Below are positions 12,340-23,562 of a DNA stretch of 64,000 nucleotides, piece after piece. Within the stretch, counting starts at the first letter, position 1. Each line of letters starts with the position of its first letter. Below the pieces are notes generated by a model. That model was not told the origin of the DNA, did not search any database, and worked only from the letters and a program-made list of their open reading frames with translations. The position numbers and the translations under genes are program-made. The stretch comes from Amborella trichopoda (Eukaryota > Streptophyta > Magnoliopsida > Amborellales > Amborellaceae): the NCBI RefSeq assembly GCF_000471905.2, contig NW_006496517.1, positions 140,270-204,269 of the forward strand. The letters run 5' to 3'.

Positions 12340-13775
12340 ATCTCAAAGTGACATCATTTTTTTTGAAAAATAGTCCACTCTTAATAAAATTGTCATATTT
12401 CATCCACTATGTTTATACTATAAGTTTTATATGTAAGTAATCTCATTGTTTTATAAAATATTTATTTAAAAATCAGTATGTCTGTTTTTAATAAAATTGT
12501 GATATTTCGTTTACTGTTATGAATTTTAGATACTGTAAATTATGGTATTTTTTTTTTCAATAAACTTGTAACATTTTTTTTTATTATATTAAATTTTAGA
12601 TATTGTAAGTTTTATATGTAAGTGGTTTCCTTTGTTCTAAAAAATCATTATTTGAAAAAAATTGATATTTCTATAATATTTCGAGATATTTTTGCATTTA
12701 CTTGTAATATTTCTAAAACTGTAAGTTTTACATATTGCTGTATTGAATAGTAATATTTGCAACATAAATATTAGATATTGTAAATGTTATATGCAAATGT
12801 TATATGTGTTATGTGCAAATGTTACTTGCAAGTATTATGTGCAAGTGTTATGCGTACATGTTATACTCAAGTGTTATGTGCAACTGTTATGTGTAAGTAT
12901 TATATGTAAGTGTTATGTGTAAATATTCTGTGCAAGTTTTATGCACAATTGTTAAGCAAATGTTATGTGCAAGTGTTATGTGCAAGTGTTCTGTGCAAAT
13001 GTTATGTGCAAGTGATTGTTATAAATTGTTTCATGAGAATTTATGTTAATAATTTGAAAGATACTTTGAAAATACAATATTATTATTTTTTGATATCTAC
13101 TACATTGATATAGGGCCTGTAATTACATAACATTTGTACATAACACTTGCACAGAACATTTGCTCATAACACTTGCGTATAACACTTGCACATAACAGTT
13201 GCACATAATACTTACACATAATAGTTGCGCATAATACTTGCACCTAACATTTGCACATAACACTGGCACATAATACGTGCGCATAACATTTGCACATAAC
13301 ACTTGCACATGAAATTTGGACATAACACATATAACACTTGCATACAACATTTACAATCTCTAATATTTATGCTGCAAATATTACTATGAAATACAACAAT
13401 ACGTAAAACTTAAAGTTTCGAAAATATTACAATTAAATACATAAATATCTCTAAATATTATAGAAATATCAATTTTTTTTAAATAATGACTTTTTAGGAA
13501 AAATGACGCTACTTACACATAAAACTTACGATATTTAAAATTTATAACAATATACAGAAATCTTACAAGTTTATTGAAAGAGGAAATGCCATAATTTACA
13601 GTATCTAAAATTCATAACAATAAATAGAATATCACAATTTTATTAAAAGCATAAATATCAATTTTTAAATAAATGTTTTATAGGACAATGAGATCACTTA
13701 CGTAGAACTTCTAATATACAAATGATGAACGGAATATCACAACTTTATTAAAAACATATTATTTTTCAAAGGAAT
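12340..13775. repeat. large foldback (inverted repeat) with minisatellite arms
   Basis: The left arm (about 12340-13015) and right arm (about 13125-13775) are inverted copies of one another. Each has the same order. The outer part is built of roughly 115-bp units (AAGTTTTATATGTAAGT... TGTTATGAATTTTAGATACTG). The inner part is a minisatellite with 13-bp consensus GCAAGTGTTATGT, about 17 units per arm, read forward on the left and reverse-complemented on the right. The unpaired centre is about 110 bp. The 115-bp units recur, not inverted, at 15365-15660. Small reading frames here are by-products of the repeat. Confidence 0.85.
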
Positions 13776-13937
13776 AATAAGTAGCCAAACTCAGCAAGCT
13801 CTTGTAAAATTTTAACAGAGGAATTGCAGCCGTGATGTTCGTTTGTGTAGCAGGAGTAGTTTGGAAAAAGCTTTTAGTCATGGATCATTTCGCCTTTGTA
13901 ATTTTTGCTCTATCAAAGTTATATATATATATATATA

Positions 13938-14406
13938 GGAAAACACTACGCACCGCTTATAGGCGAAAAATGAACAGTGATTTTGCCTACCCCCATCGCC
14001 GTCCAAAGTTCATCGTGCGGTCACGATTGTCTGAGAGTGTTTTATTTTTCATTTTTTCTACAAATCAGAATGGCCTGAAATTTGGAGAGTGTATTCATAA
14101 AAAATAGGGGAATATTCAAAAAATATAAAAAAATATTTTACATGAAAAAAGTGATCAAAATACCCTCAAAACATTTTGGGGGTATTTTGGGTAATTTTGT
14201 TTTCACGGATAATTTTTTTTATATTTTTATTAGATGTGCCTTAGTAAGATGTACATATCTTCCAAATATCAGGTCATTCCAATTTATAGAAAAAAATGAA
14301 AAATAAAACATTATCGGACAATTGTGACCGCACGATGAAATTTGGACGGTGATGAGGGTAGGGCGAAATCACTATTTATTTTCGCCNNNNNNNNNNNNNN
14401 NNNNNN
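13938..14406. mobile_element. MITE inserted in (TA)n, right end in a gap
   Basis: It starts GGAAAACACTACGCACCGCT straight after a (TA)n tract (13920-13937). About 100 bp at the left (through ATCGTGCGGTCACGATTGTC) recurs inverted at the right (GACAATTGTGACCGCACGAT at 14319-14338 through TATTTTCGCC). The last bases fall in a 20-N gap (14387-14406). The core holds an AAATACCCT.../...GGGGGTATTTT palindrome. A related copy is at 21797-22250. Confidence 0.75.
14387..14406. other. assembly gap, 20 N
   Basis: A run of 20 N falls exactly where the right terminal inverted repeat of the MITE should finish and re-enter (TA)n. Confidence 0.98.
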
Positions 14407-14521
14407 ATAGAAAATTTGTTTTAAAGGAATATATAGTAAATATTCTGAATTTGTTTTGTTCTCTAAAGAATAGACTGCCACATCTCAAGAATTTTGGTGT
14501 TGTAATATTTGGGGTGTGACA

Positions 14522-14770
14522 ATTATGATATTAGCTCATCCGGATAAGATTCTTTGTCTAGAATTTTAGAAAGACTTTTAGGTTGAATAGGGATATACTA
14601 GTAACGCGTGTTTGGATGTTCCTGTTTCAAGTCAAGATGTTAGGGATTCATGGTAGCAATACGAATAAGAATGATGGGAACGAGAATATAAGATTCGAAA
14701 AAATACCCTCATCTTTTTTAGTTACAAAAAATTTAGAGGACTAAATTTCTTTTAAAGAGAGGTGAATGTA
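14522..14770 (+). mobile_element. internally deleted Ty3/gypsy fossil (primer-site to purine tract)
   Basis: After the degenerate primer-binding-like stretch at 14522-14540 there are only about 230 bp before a second copy of the internal 3' end (GAGGACTAAATTTC... AAAGAGAGGTGAATGTAATG). The block from 14696 parallels 11221-11300. Nearly the whole internal region is lost. Confidence 0.5.
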
Positions 14771-15660
14771 ATGACCTTAATTTTTTTTAAAATTGAAAAG
14801 TAGTAATAGTAGTAATAATAACAACAACAAGAAGAAGAACATCTTATTGTGATGATTTATTTTTATAAGGTGGATTTTTGGTTCACTATCATTTTTTTTT
14901 TTTCATTAGATAGCGTAATAATCAAGTAACCCCTTTATTAAAATTGAGCCGAGGTTTTAAAAAAATAAAAGGTCTCTCTTTAAAAAGGGTGCTCTCTCTC
15001 TCATGCTAAACTCTCGTGTTAAAAAAGGTGCCCACTCCCTCTCTCAGGCTAAACTCTCCTGTTAAAAACAGGTGCCCTCTCCCTCTCTCATGCTAAACTC
15101 TCTCCTGTTAAAAAAGGTGCCCTCTCCCTCTCTCATGCTCTACTCTCTCTCTCGTTAAAAAGGGTGCCCTCTCTCGCTCTGTCCCTAAAAAACAGTGAGC
15201 TCCCTCTTGACAACAGGGAATATTGAGCATTCTTTGCTGCGATGTCTCTCGCTCTCTTGAGTATTTATAGGGAGCTCTTTCTGCATTAAACAACCTTGAT
15301 TTCATTTCCACTCGGACAACAATGATTTCATTTCCACTCCGACAACAATAATAACATATCTAACTTAGAGTGACGTATGTGTAAGTGATTTCATTTTTTT
15401 GTAAAATAGTTATTTAAAATTTGATATTTTTGTTTTCAATAAAATTGTAATATTTTGATTTACAGTTATGAATTTTAGATATCGCAATTTTTATGTGTAG
15501 TGATTTTATTTTCCTATAAAATAGTTATTTAAAAATTAATATTTTTGCTTTCAATAAAATTGTAATATTTTTGTTTACTGTTATGAATTTTAAACACTGT
15601 AAGTTTTATGTGTAAGTGATCTCATTGTTTTTTAAAACAATTATTTATAAATTGGTATTT
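14771..15660 (+). mobile_element. second gypsy LTR, right side truncated
   Basis: It begins TGTAATGACC directly after the purine tract. It contains a tandem array of about 44-bp units (TTAAAAAAGGTGCCCTCTCC plus CTCATGCTAAACTC) at roughly 14983-15190. It then has three of the 115-bp units that also build the foldback arms (15365-15660). It stops where the hAT-like element begins. Confidence 0.45.
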
Positions 15661-15662
15661 CC

Positions 15663-17102
15663 GCGATCGCCGTATTGGATTGAAAGGCCAAATGGACAAG
15701 TTTTATATTTAAACTTTCAAAAAATCATTAAAAATCTAATAATGCTATTTTAGTTTCTACCAGAAATTAGGAACGATGAATTATATATGTTTATTACTTG
15801 ATAAAAATAGGTGAATAATGATATTTTTTTTTTTCATGTATGGATATCTAGATGATTATTAGTTATACTATGGCATTATAATATTAAATCAAAATAATTT
15901 AAAAATATTAAAAAAATACTTTCATATTATAATATTAAAAAATAAATTTTTATATAAAGTGAAATGAGCATCACATCAAAGTATCAAACATTTATTTTTC
16001 TTTTTATTCATCCAAAATTATCACAACCTAATTAACTATAATATTATAAACTGAAATCAAAATTGTTGGTTTATATTTTATAATTATCTTACTATACATC
16101 TAAGAACAAATCTAAAATAACTTATGATATCATCTAATTTAAAAAAAAAATTATAAGAAAAAATATTACATTACTTAATTTATAATGTAAATAAATTAAT
16201 AAATAGAATACAGGATTTGGTTATCATTTGGTTATTAACAAATAATTATTAATTATAATATTATAATAAACATGATTAAAAAATTATTTGAAAACGCTTC
16301 CATATCATATGATTAAAAACAAAAATAAAATCCCATATAAATTTTAATGTTATAATATTAAAAATTCAAAAATATATATTTTTCCTAAAAAATGAAAGTA
16401 AATATATCAAAATAAAAAAAAATGGCTCTCGGCGACACAGATAGCAGCTACAGAAAAAAAATTTATATGGTAACAAAACCTATCGATAAAGTTATTTTTA
16501 TTAATAAGTAGCAAAAACAAAGTTATTTTACTAATAAGTAACAAAAACTTTTATATGGCATGCTAATTAATTCATTTAATTAAAAAAAACGTGTTGACAG
16601 GTACATGATCATTTAATATGGCACGTTAAGAATGAAATATGATGTGCTAAGGTTTATAAATTAAATGACTTAATTACATTATGGCACACTAAGGCGGATA
16701 AAGAAATAGTCTCATATTGAAAATTTTAAGAAGTCCATGCCTCTATAGACGAATGTTACCCATTAAAGGTGCATGAGCCTGGCAGGTCGGGGATTGTGTT
16801 GCTTTAATGGGCGGGCCCACATTGATGAGCTTATGTGGCATATGTGATAAAATATCTTTTTTTAAGGAATAAAAAATTAGAAAGTATAGGAACCGGTGAC
16901 GTGTTTGGTTTTCACTTGAGAACCAGTGACGTGTTTGGTTTCATTTGGGAACCGATGATGTGTCCGATCCATGACGTCAAAAATGGCATGTCGCAGAGGG
17001 AGTCGCACATATCTCGCTATATTTGGGGATCCGAAACATTGCAAATGATACCTGATTTAGATCAGGCGAATCCGGATCAAAATGATATTTTTTTAAACCT
17101 TG
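15663..17102. mobile_element. second hAT-like element, inverted relative of 2147-3916
   Basis: 15690-16290 aligns to the reverse complement of the AT-rich half of the first element (shared blocks around CAAACATTTATT, TTATCACAACCTAATTA and CAAAATTGTTGGTTTATA). 16890-17102 aligns to its other end (repeated GAACCGGTGACG, ending TTTTTTTAAACCTTG). The left terminus is not recognisable, and I see no target duplication. Confidence 0.55.
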
Positions 17103-17175
17103 GTAGACCAAAGTTTAAAAAAATATCTTTTTGATTTGGATTTACATCAGCCTCACTCAAGTCCTTTGTATCAAA
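17041..17175. repeat. near-perfect palindrome of two element ends
   Basis: The last 60 bases of the hAT-like element are followed, after a few bases (TGGTAGACC), by an inverted copy beginning CAAAGTTTAAAAAAATATC. This gives a head-on pair of terminal inverted repeats. The second half is probably the stub of another copy. Confidence 0.6.
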
Positions 17176-17379
17176 GTCAGATGTGAGGATACTCTTAGTT
17201 TCTTCCATTATTTCCAGATTAAGCAAAAAAATCAATGTTGCATTTATGTATATAAATAGGACATATAGAATTAGTTTCTTCATTATATACACATTTATTG
17301 GCCTTATTTCTCTTGAAACCATTGATATCAACACATTTCTATACCATTGTTTAGGTGCCTAATTTATTCCATAAAAAAA

Positions 17380-18680
17380 AATAATCACTTTAGTTTCTTT
17401 TCTTCACTGAGCATATCAAATCCTTCAGGTTATTCCATATATGCTTCTTATCTAATTCACCATTTAGGAATGTGCTTTTTTCTTATCTAATTCACCATTT
17501 AGGAATGTACTTTTTTCTTATCTAATTCACCATTTAGTAGCGTACTTTTTTTATGATCTATTACTAGCAATGGTATGGTACATATTCTTTCCACTGGGCA
17601 TATGTGTCGAATAATCTACGCCATCTGTTTGCTTTAATCCTTTGGCTGCTAATTTAACTTTATACTTATTATTGAACCCATCAACTTTATACTTTCTTTT
17701 AAATATCCATTTACAACCTAGCGGTTTAGAACCAAGTGGTAGGTCCACCAATTTTCAAGTTTTGTTAGCAAGGAACGAGTTCATCTCAATATAAATGGCC
17801 TCTCTTCAAAACATAGCTTCATGTGATGCAAAGGTTTTACTTAATGAGGAAGACTCTTCTCCATATTTAAGGTTATTGATATCACATCTAATACTTTTTT
17901 TTTATTTCTTCCACTAGGTGAATCACACATCGTATATTTTTTTTGTTTCTTTTACTTCTTTTTGGTTTTAACACTTGTTTTTTTTTTTTTGGTTTATTAT
18001 AAATGTTTTATTTATTTATCATGCTCATCATTCATTGGCATAGTACTTAACATTTTACGTTCACTATTCTTAAAAAATTCAACATCTCTAGATTAAATTT
18101 TTGTGATTGAACTTAAATCTAAAAATTTATATCCTATGGTACTTTGTGCATACCCTACACATCTAGAGGTTTTGAATTCTAGCTTATTTCTTTTCAAATT
18201 AGAAAGGCTTACATAGCCTAGACATCCGCACATTTTCATAAATTTTAAATAGTTTATATTAAACCACAATTCATATGGTATTTTGTTTATATGTTTGCAT
18301 GACAATCTATTAATTTTACAAACTATTAATTAAAAAATATATTGAAGGCAAATCTTTACCTTACCTATATAAAGGTGAATAAAAATTTATTAATATTGAA
18401 TTTCCTATTTATACAAATATTCTACTCTCTCTCTTGGCTAGGCCATTTATTAAAGGATATAACAAGCAGTTTAACCCACCATTTTTTTAAAAACAAGTAA
18501 AAATCATTTGGTGAATATTCTCTACCAATATCACTTCTTACGATTTGAATTTTCCTATTAAGTTGATTTTCATCTCTGGCTTTTAAAATTTTGAATTTTT
18601 GAAAGTTTAATCTCTATGTCTTAGCAAATATACATAAGTGTAATGCGAGAAATAATTAACAGACGAGATGACATATCTTT
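17380..18680 (-). mobile_element. Ty1/copia fossil, RT and integrase pieces
   Basis: On the minus strand, 17751-17551 carries the start of the copia reverse transcriptase (GCKWIFKRKYKVDG, AAKGLKQTDGVDYS). 18305-18093 carries the end of the integrase region (PYELWF, CGCLGYV, VGYA). Copia parts further upstream lie at 20230-21300, so this was one minus-strand element. It is broken, with many breaks. A three-unit, 35-bp tandem repeat has grown in it at 17447-17551. Confidence 0.75.
17447..17551. repeat. 35-bp tandem repeat, 3 copies
   Basis: The unit CTTATCTAATTCACCATTTA plus 15 more bases starts at 17447, 17482 and 17517, with few differences. Confidence 0.9.
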
Positions 18681-18689
18681 TTCTCCATC

Positions 18690-20060
18690 TTCTGAATCAT
18701 CGTCATCAATGCCTTTTTTCAACTAATTGGGTTGGTTATATAAATCTTGATTTGCCATTCCGCTCTATCAAGGGCCATACCTTCTATGGCACTATATTTT
18801 CCCCATATCTTTTCTCAATACTTCCAATTATATCTTTTTGAGTCTATCCCTTACTTTTTTAGCAATCCACTTGAACTAATTTGTACATCCTGACAGGAGT
18901 TATACTAGGCATGTGCCACATATGGCCAACCATCCTAAGTTTATTTTCTCTCATCTTATCGGCTATTGGTATCACATTTAAATTCTCTAATGTATTTATT
19001 TCGAATTATATCCCTTTTTATCTTGCCACTCATCCATCTCGACATCCTTAACTCAACTACACTCATTTTATAGATATGTTGTTTCTTGACCGCCTAACAT
19101 TTCGCCTCATAAAGTAAAACTGGTATCGCAATTGTCCTAATGAACTTTCCCTATAGCTTCATTGGTATGGCGATTAAATAAAACTCTAGTTGTACATCGC
19201 TTTGTAACCCATCTAGCTCTAGTTCTATGTGCTACATCTTCCTCGATTTCTCTATTTTCCTTAATTATAGACCCAAAATATCGAAAGTGCACTCTCTTTG
19301 ATATTTTTTGTCCGTCAATTTTAACTATTTCATCATATCTACTCCTATTTTTACTAAACTTGCATTTCATTTACTCTATCTTAGTCTGGCTAACTTTAAA
19401 AACTTTAGATTCTAGAGCATCCCTCCCAAGTTATAACTTTGTGTTGACATTATTTTGGGTCTTATCGATCAAAACTATATTATCTGCAACTAGCATGCAT
19501 CGCGATACCTCATATTGTAGGTGCCCAGTTAAGTCGTTCATAACTACGACAAAGAGGTATGGTCTGAATGTTGACCCATGATGTAAACCTATTGTTACTG
19601 AAAACTCATTTGTATCTCCACTAGTTGTTCATAACGAGTTAACACTCCCTCGTACATATCTCTTACCAAGTCGATATAGTGTTTGGAAACTCATTTTTTT
19701 TTCAACACCCCCCAAATCAAATCTCTAGGTACTCTATCATAAGTTTTTTCTAGATCAATAAAGACCACGTTTTCTGATACACTCGTTTTATGCCTAAATC
19801 GTTGCCCAATCACTTTCTCTCATAGCTTCACAATGAGGCTCATATGTTTGATCCCTCAATATTGTATAATTATGTATGTTTCCTTTATTCTTGTAAGTAC
19901 CACAATACTTTTCCTCCATTCATTTGGAATTTTCTTTTGTTCTCAACACCTTGTTGAATATCTTGGTCAGCAAGTAAATGCCAATCTCCCCGTGCACTTC
20001 TAAACATCTATTGGAATACAATCTTGTCATAAAGCCTTTCCCCAACTTGTGAATACATTC
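18690..20060 (-). mobile_element. RTE-type LINE inserted in the copia fossil
   Basis: On the minus strand, about 19790-19640 resembles the RT core (FIDLEKTYDRVPRDLIWG, then DMYEGV). 19370-19137 resembles the C-terminal part (DGQKISKRVHFRYFGSII, EEDVAHRTRARWV). The 3' end at about 18690 runs into a decayed ATC/GAT tail. Frames are interrupted repeatedly and the 5' half is missing. Copia sequence continues on both sides, so the LINE went into the copia element. Confidence 0.75.
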
Positions 20061-20229
20061 TCTAAATTACTAATAACACTAGGTACAAGCCCTATATATT
20101 CATGTCCACTAAATTGGAAATACTTTCTCATTATTTTGGCATGTAAACATGCCTCACATTTGTCATGTGATGAATCATTGCATTCAAAGATTAGGCATAA
20201 CTTAATGTTACCATTCTGAAAAAAGATTA

Positions 20230-21300
20230 GGTGTAACCATGGATTTTACCAAGTATATTTTAAATGTTTTATTAAAATTGCAAACAAATTACTTAAACAC
20301 ACAATATAAATAGAAAAATCTTTATTTCATTAGCAAGCAAAGAACATCCCATTACAAGAGTATCCATTTCTAATAAATACACGTTGTTGGGTCGAAATGA
20401 TATTATCAGATCCTATGACCATCTTGAAACTTCTCTTATTCAACATGCAACCTGACGCCATATTCATTCCTATTTCGAGCGCATGAAATACATTTTCTAG
20501 GGTTAAGCATTGCCCCAACTGAAGTTAAATTCTATAAATAGTATCATTACCAAGCATCTTTGCATTGATTTTTCCATTTGGTTTTATTGGCCTTAGTCTT
20601 TTGTTCCGTGAATATATCCTTTTCGACCCAAGGAAAGAAAAGCTCATTATTATTTTAAGCCATGTTGCCCTACAAGCTTTGCTTTGGACTGAAATTCTAA
20701 TTATTCATATTTATCTTTCCAAGTTTACTCGTTTCCTCAATTGCAAGAAAACATAAAAATTGATGTTAAGTCAATATCAACTCTTTTACACTCCATTTCC
20801 GTTTGATACTCTTTTCATGATAGGTTTAACTTATGTGTGATAGTTCTAGTTCTACGTCCTTTTAGTTCACTTAATGTAAGCTGCAACTCGTACAGTAGTT
20901 AACTATTAGCTTATTTTCAGTGAATTTAAACTCTAAATAAAACAAAAATCTTTTGGTTACCTGATTCCTCTATATGGTACTGCATTTTCAACAAGTGCCA
21001 AAGTTCCGATGGTACAATTAAGTACATATCAAAAATTAAATAGGATTCAACATTGAGGATGTGATCTTTGCACCTAATCATTCTCCCACCACTTTTATCA
21101 CAGTTGGGATTGTTCCATAGTCTCTACTTCACTCAATGGTGGTAATTTTAGGATTTGTTTAGTGATTGCACATGCCACCTTCAGTGTGTTTAAAAAAAAC
21201 ATCAATTTTTGTGCCCATCTTTTTAAATTTCTACCATTGAAAATTTCTACCATTGAATCGATCAAGTTTGACGAAGTCATATGCAATAATTTTCATGGAA
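20230..21300 (-). mobile_element. Ty1/copia fossil, gag and pre-integrase pieces
   Basis: On the minus strand, 21286-21098 resembles a copia gag start (FNGRNLKRWAQKLMFFLNTL). 20518-20330 resembles the stretch between protease and integrase (LTLENVFHALEI, LLNKRSFKMVIGSD). Order and strand match the pieces at 17380-18680. Broken, with several breaks; LTRs not delimited. Confidence 0.7.
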
Positions 21301-21796
21301 ATCTCCATTTTTACACCCAAAAATATTATCTTGAATTGTTAGGAAAAATGAGAGAGTGGGTGAAATGGGGGTTGTAATATCTGATTGTAGAGGCTTATGA
21401 CAATTGAAGAATGCCCTTCTTACATTTACATGCTAAAAGCACCGTCTCAAGACAATATTTGGCCTCTATTGATTATAATTAGTGTGTATAAGGTTGGAGT
21501 AAAAAAATTCGTCCTTGGGATACCTGAAAATGGAAGGATGACAGTATATCTTGTCTATTGAATGCACTAGAACAAGTTGGAGGAAGTTTCAAGTTCAAAG
21601 CCAGAACCTTCTTCGGCAAGACAAATGGAAACGTTAAATGTGTGAGGGCTTCATCAAACTCTATTACATTTTTAGTGGAAAATTGAGTAACGACTGATGT
21701 TTCAAAACCTGTCTCAAGGACCCATAGTCCCAAACTAGTTACTTGTAGAGTTTGAGCAAGTAGAGCAGTGAATATATATATATATATATATATATA
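21301..21796. other. non-coding, ends in (TA)n
   Basis: Probably leader or flank of the copia fossil. No gene seen. A (TA)n tract (21773-21796) closes it and holds the next MITE. Confidence 0.4.
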
Positions 21797-22250
21797 GGAA
21801 AACACTACAAACTTTTATAAGTGAAGTTCTACACCGTTCAAATTTCATCATACAGTCACAGATGTCTGATAGTGTTTGAATTTTAATATATTTTTTACAA
21901 ATAATAATGATCTAAAATTTTATCGGTGTGTGCGCCTTAGTGAGATGCAGATGAACAAAATATAAAAACAAATAATTTGAATGATAAAAATTATGCAAAA
22001 TACCCCTATAAAGTTTCATCGATAATTTCATCACTTTATTTTATATCTATTATTTTTTTACTATTTTATTTTGGTGCGACTTGGTCATATGTATGCACGC
22101 CCCAAATTTTAGATAAATTTGATTAGTACAATAATTATAAAAATTCAAATATTATCGGACAATTGTGACCATGTGATAAACTTTGAACGGTGATGAGGTG
22201 TAGGTGAAGTACCGTAGAACTTCACCTATAGGCGTTTTGTAGATGCTTCC
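21797..22250. mobile_element. MITE inserted in (TA)n, second copy
   Basis: It starts GGAAAACACTAC and ends TAGATGCTTCC, with (TA)n on both sides (21773-21796; 22251-22260). The arms pair over about 100 bp (ACAGTCACAGATGTCTGATA versus TATCGGACAATTGTGACCAT). It is the same family as 13938-14406 but diverged. Confidence 0.8.
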
Positions 22251-23141
22251 ATATATATATAAGAGGAAATGACAAAAGAATACCAAAAAATACAAAATAA
22301 AATATTCAAAATAAAAAACTTCAATTCACATTATACGAGGTATAAATCAAAATTAAAATCTAAGAGTTTAAATAGAAAAGGCATTTGAAAAGAGAATAGT
22401 GGAAAAAAATTGCCTAAAAAAATGGATCTTCAAGGTTAGTTTTTTTTATTTTTCTAAGTTTGTTAAGGCTTTTGCAGGAAAATGCAATATTAGTATTTTT
22501 TGGGACAAATTTGGATGAATTTGGAGAGACAATTAGAGACAAATCAAAAATTTTTTTATTTCAGTTTAAAAAAAAAAAACCCAGAAATTTAGAAACTCGA
22601 TTTTTTTTTTACTTTGCTTGTTGACAGGGATTTACTAGTTGGCAAAGAAAACCAAAAATTTGGCTGATAAAAACCAAAATCAAAATTTCTTCAACCTAAG
22701 CATGTTTCTACCCTAAAATTAATGCTCAAAAGGAAAAAAAACAGTTTCTTTCTCTTGGTTGTTCACGAAGGGTGAGAAACGATTAGAAGGCCAACCCAGC
22801 GGAAAATAACAAGAATAACCCATTATGTTCAAATCGAGTCGATTTTTCTGAAGGAAAATTGTTTCATATGCGCTTGACAGCATTTCAACAATATGTGGTT
22901 TAGAGGTATAAAGCATCCATCTTTAATATGGATGCAAATAAGTGGTTCATCTAAAAACAATTGTAACTAGCAGCCCAAATGTTTTTTTCATATAATTATT
23001 ATATCTAGTTTTCAATTTTTTTTCATTTAAAGATTGTATATTCTCTAAAAAATAGGATCAAATTATATTTAAAAAATATATTTATTGCCAAGCCTGCATT
23101 TCTATAATATGTGGGCTGGTCGCATAAAGACCGTGTCAGAA
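22251..23141. other. intergenic, nothing recognised
   Basis: AT-rich sequence with poly(A) and poly(T) runs. No credible frame, repeat or element end. Confidence 0.5.
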
Positions 23142-23247
23142 GGGTGCGGTTTGTATATAGCCTAGGCTCTAAACAATCAAATTAAAGCGTGACTTCAAAT
23201 AGAATCAAGAAATGTGGTTTAAATACCGAAAAATATTTGTGATAGCC

Positions 23248-23281
<34 letters not shown>

Positions 23282-23552
23282 CTTTATTTATAAAGTTTAA
23301 AGCTTCAAAAATAGTGTAGATCGACAGATCTATGAAAACTTGAGAATCTTGAAAATTGATGGTCTAAAAATGTGTTACAAAATACACTATTTCCAAAACT
23401 TGAAATCTATTTTTTTCTCATGTCCATGCATCTTGATGTCGAGATGATCAATTTGAAGATATTTGGACATCAAAACAATCTCTTCTAGTGAAATTTTTGA
23501 GGTAGGCTCAAATTTGATTGTTTAGAGCTTCGGCTCTATGTAAACTTTTCCC
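23142..23552 (+). mobile_element. palindrome-ended MITE, copy A
   Basis: It starts GGGTGCGGTTTGTATATAGC and ends GGCTCTATGTAAACTTTTCC. The left palindrome is AGCCTAGGCT; the right one is AGAGC-TTCG-GCTCT. The next inner block, AAACAATCAAATTAAAGC, is mirrored at the other end (AATTTGATTGTTTAGAGC). A (TA)n expansion sits inside at 23251-23279. No target duplication is seen, because copy B abuts it. Confidence 0.75.
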
Positions 23553-23562
23553 TTTTTTGAAA

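Larger units (their letters stand above)
11291..14521 (+). mobile_element. LTR material of the Ty3/gypsy fossil with nested insertions
   Basis: It begins just after the purine-rich tract at about 11278. It ends near 14521, where a degenerate primer-binding-like stretch (GATATTAGCTC, resembling the initiator-tRNA-Met site) follows. At 3.2 kb it is far longer than one LTR. It holds a coding-like stretch, a large foldback structure and a MITE. The boundaries are approximate. Confidence 0.4.

Noticed and set aside
12790-13345. Regularly spaced short repeats that might suggest a CRISPR array
   Set aside because: The units are directly adjoining 13-bp tandem copies without unique spacers, inverted in the second half, in a plant genome.
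12910-13350. Cys/Val/Leu-rich frames on both strands
   Set aside because: By-products of the 13-bp minisatellite, whose length shifts the frame and repeats the same words.
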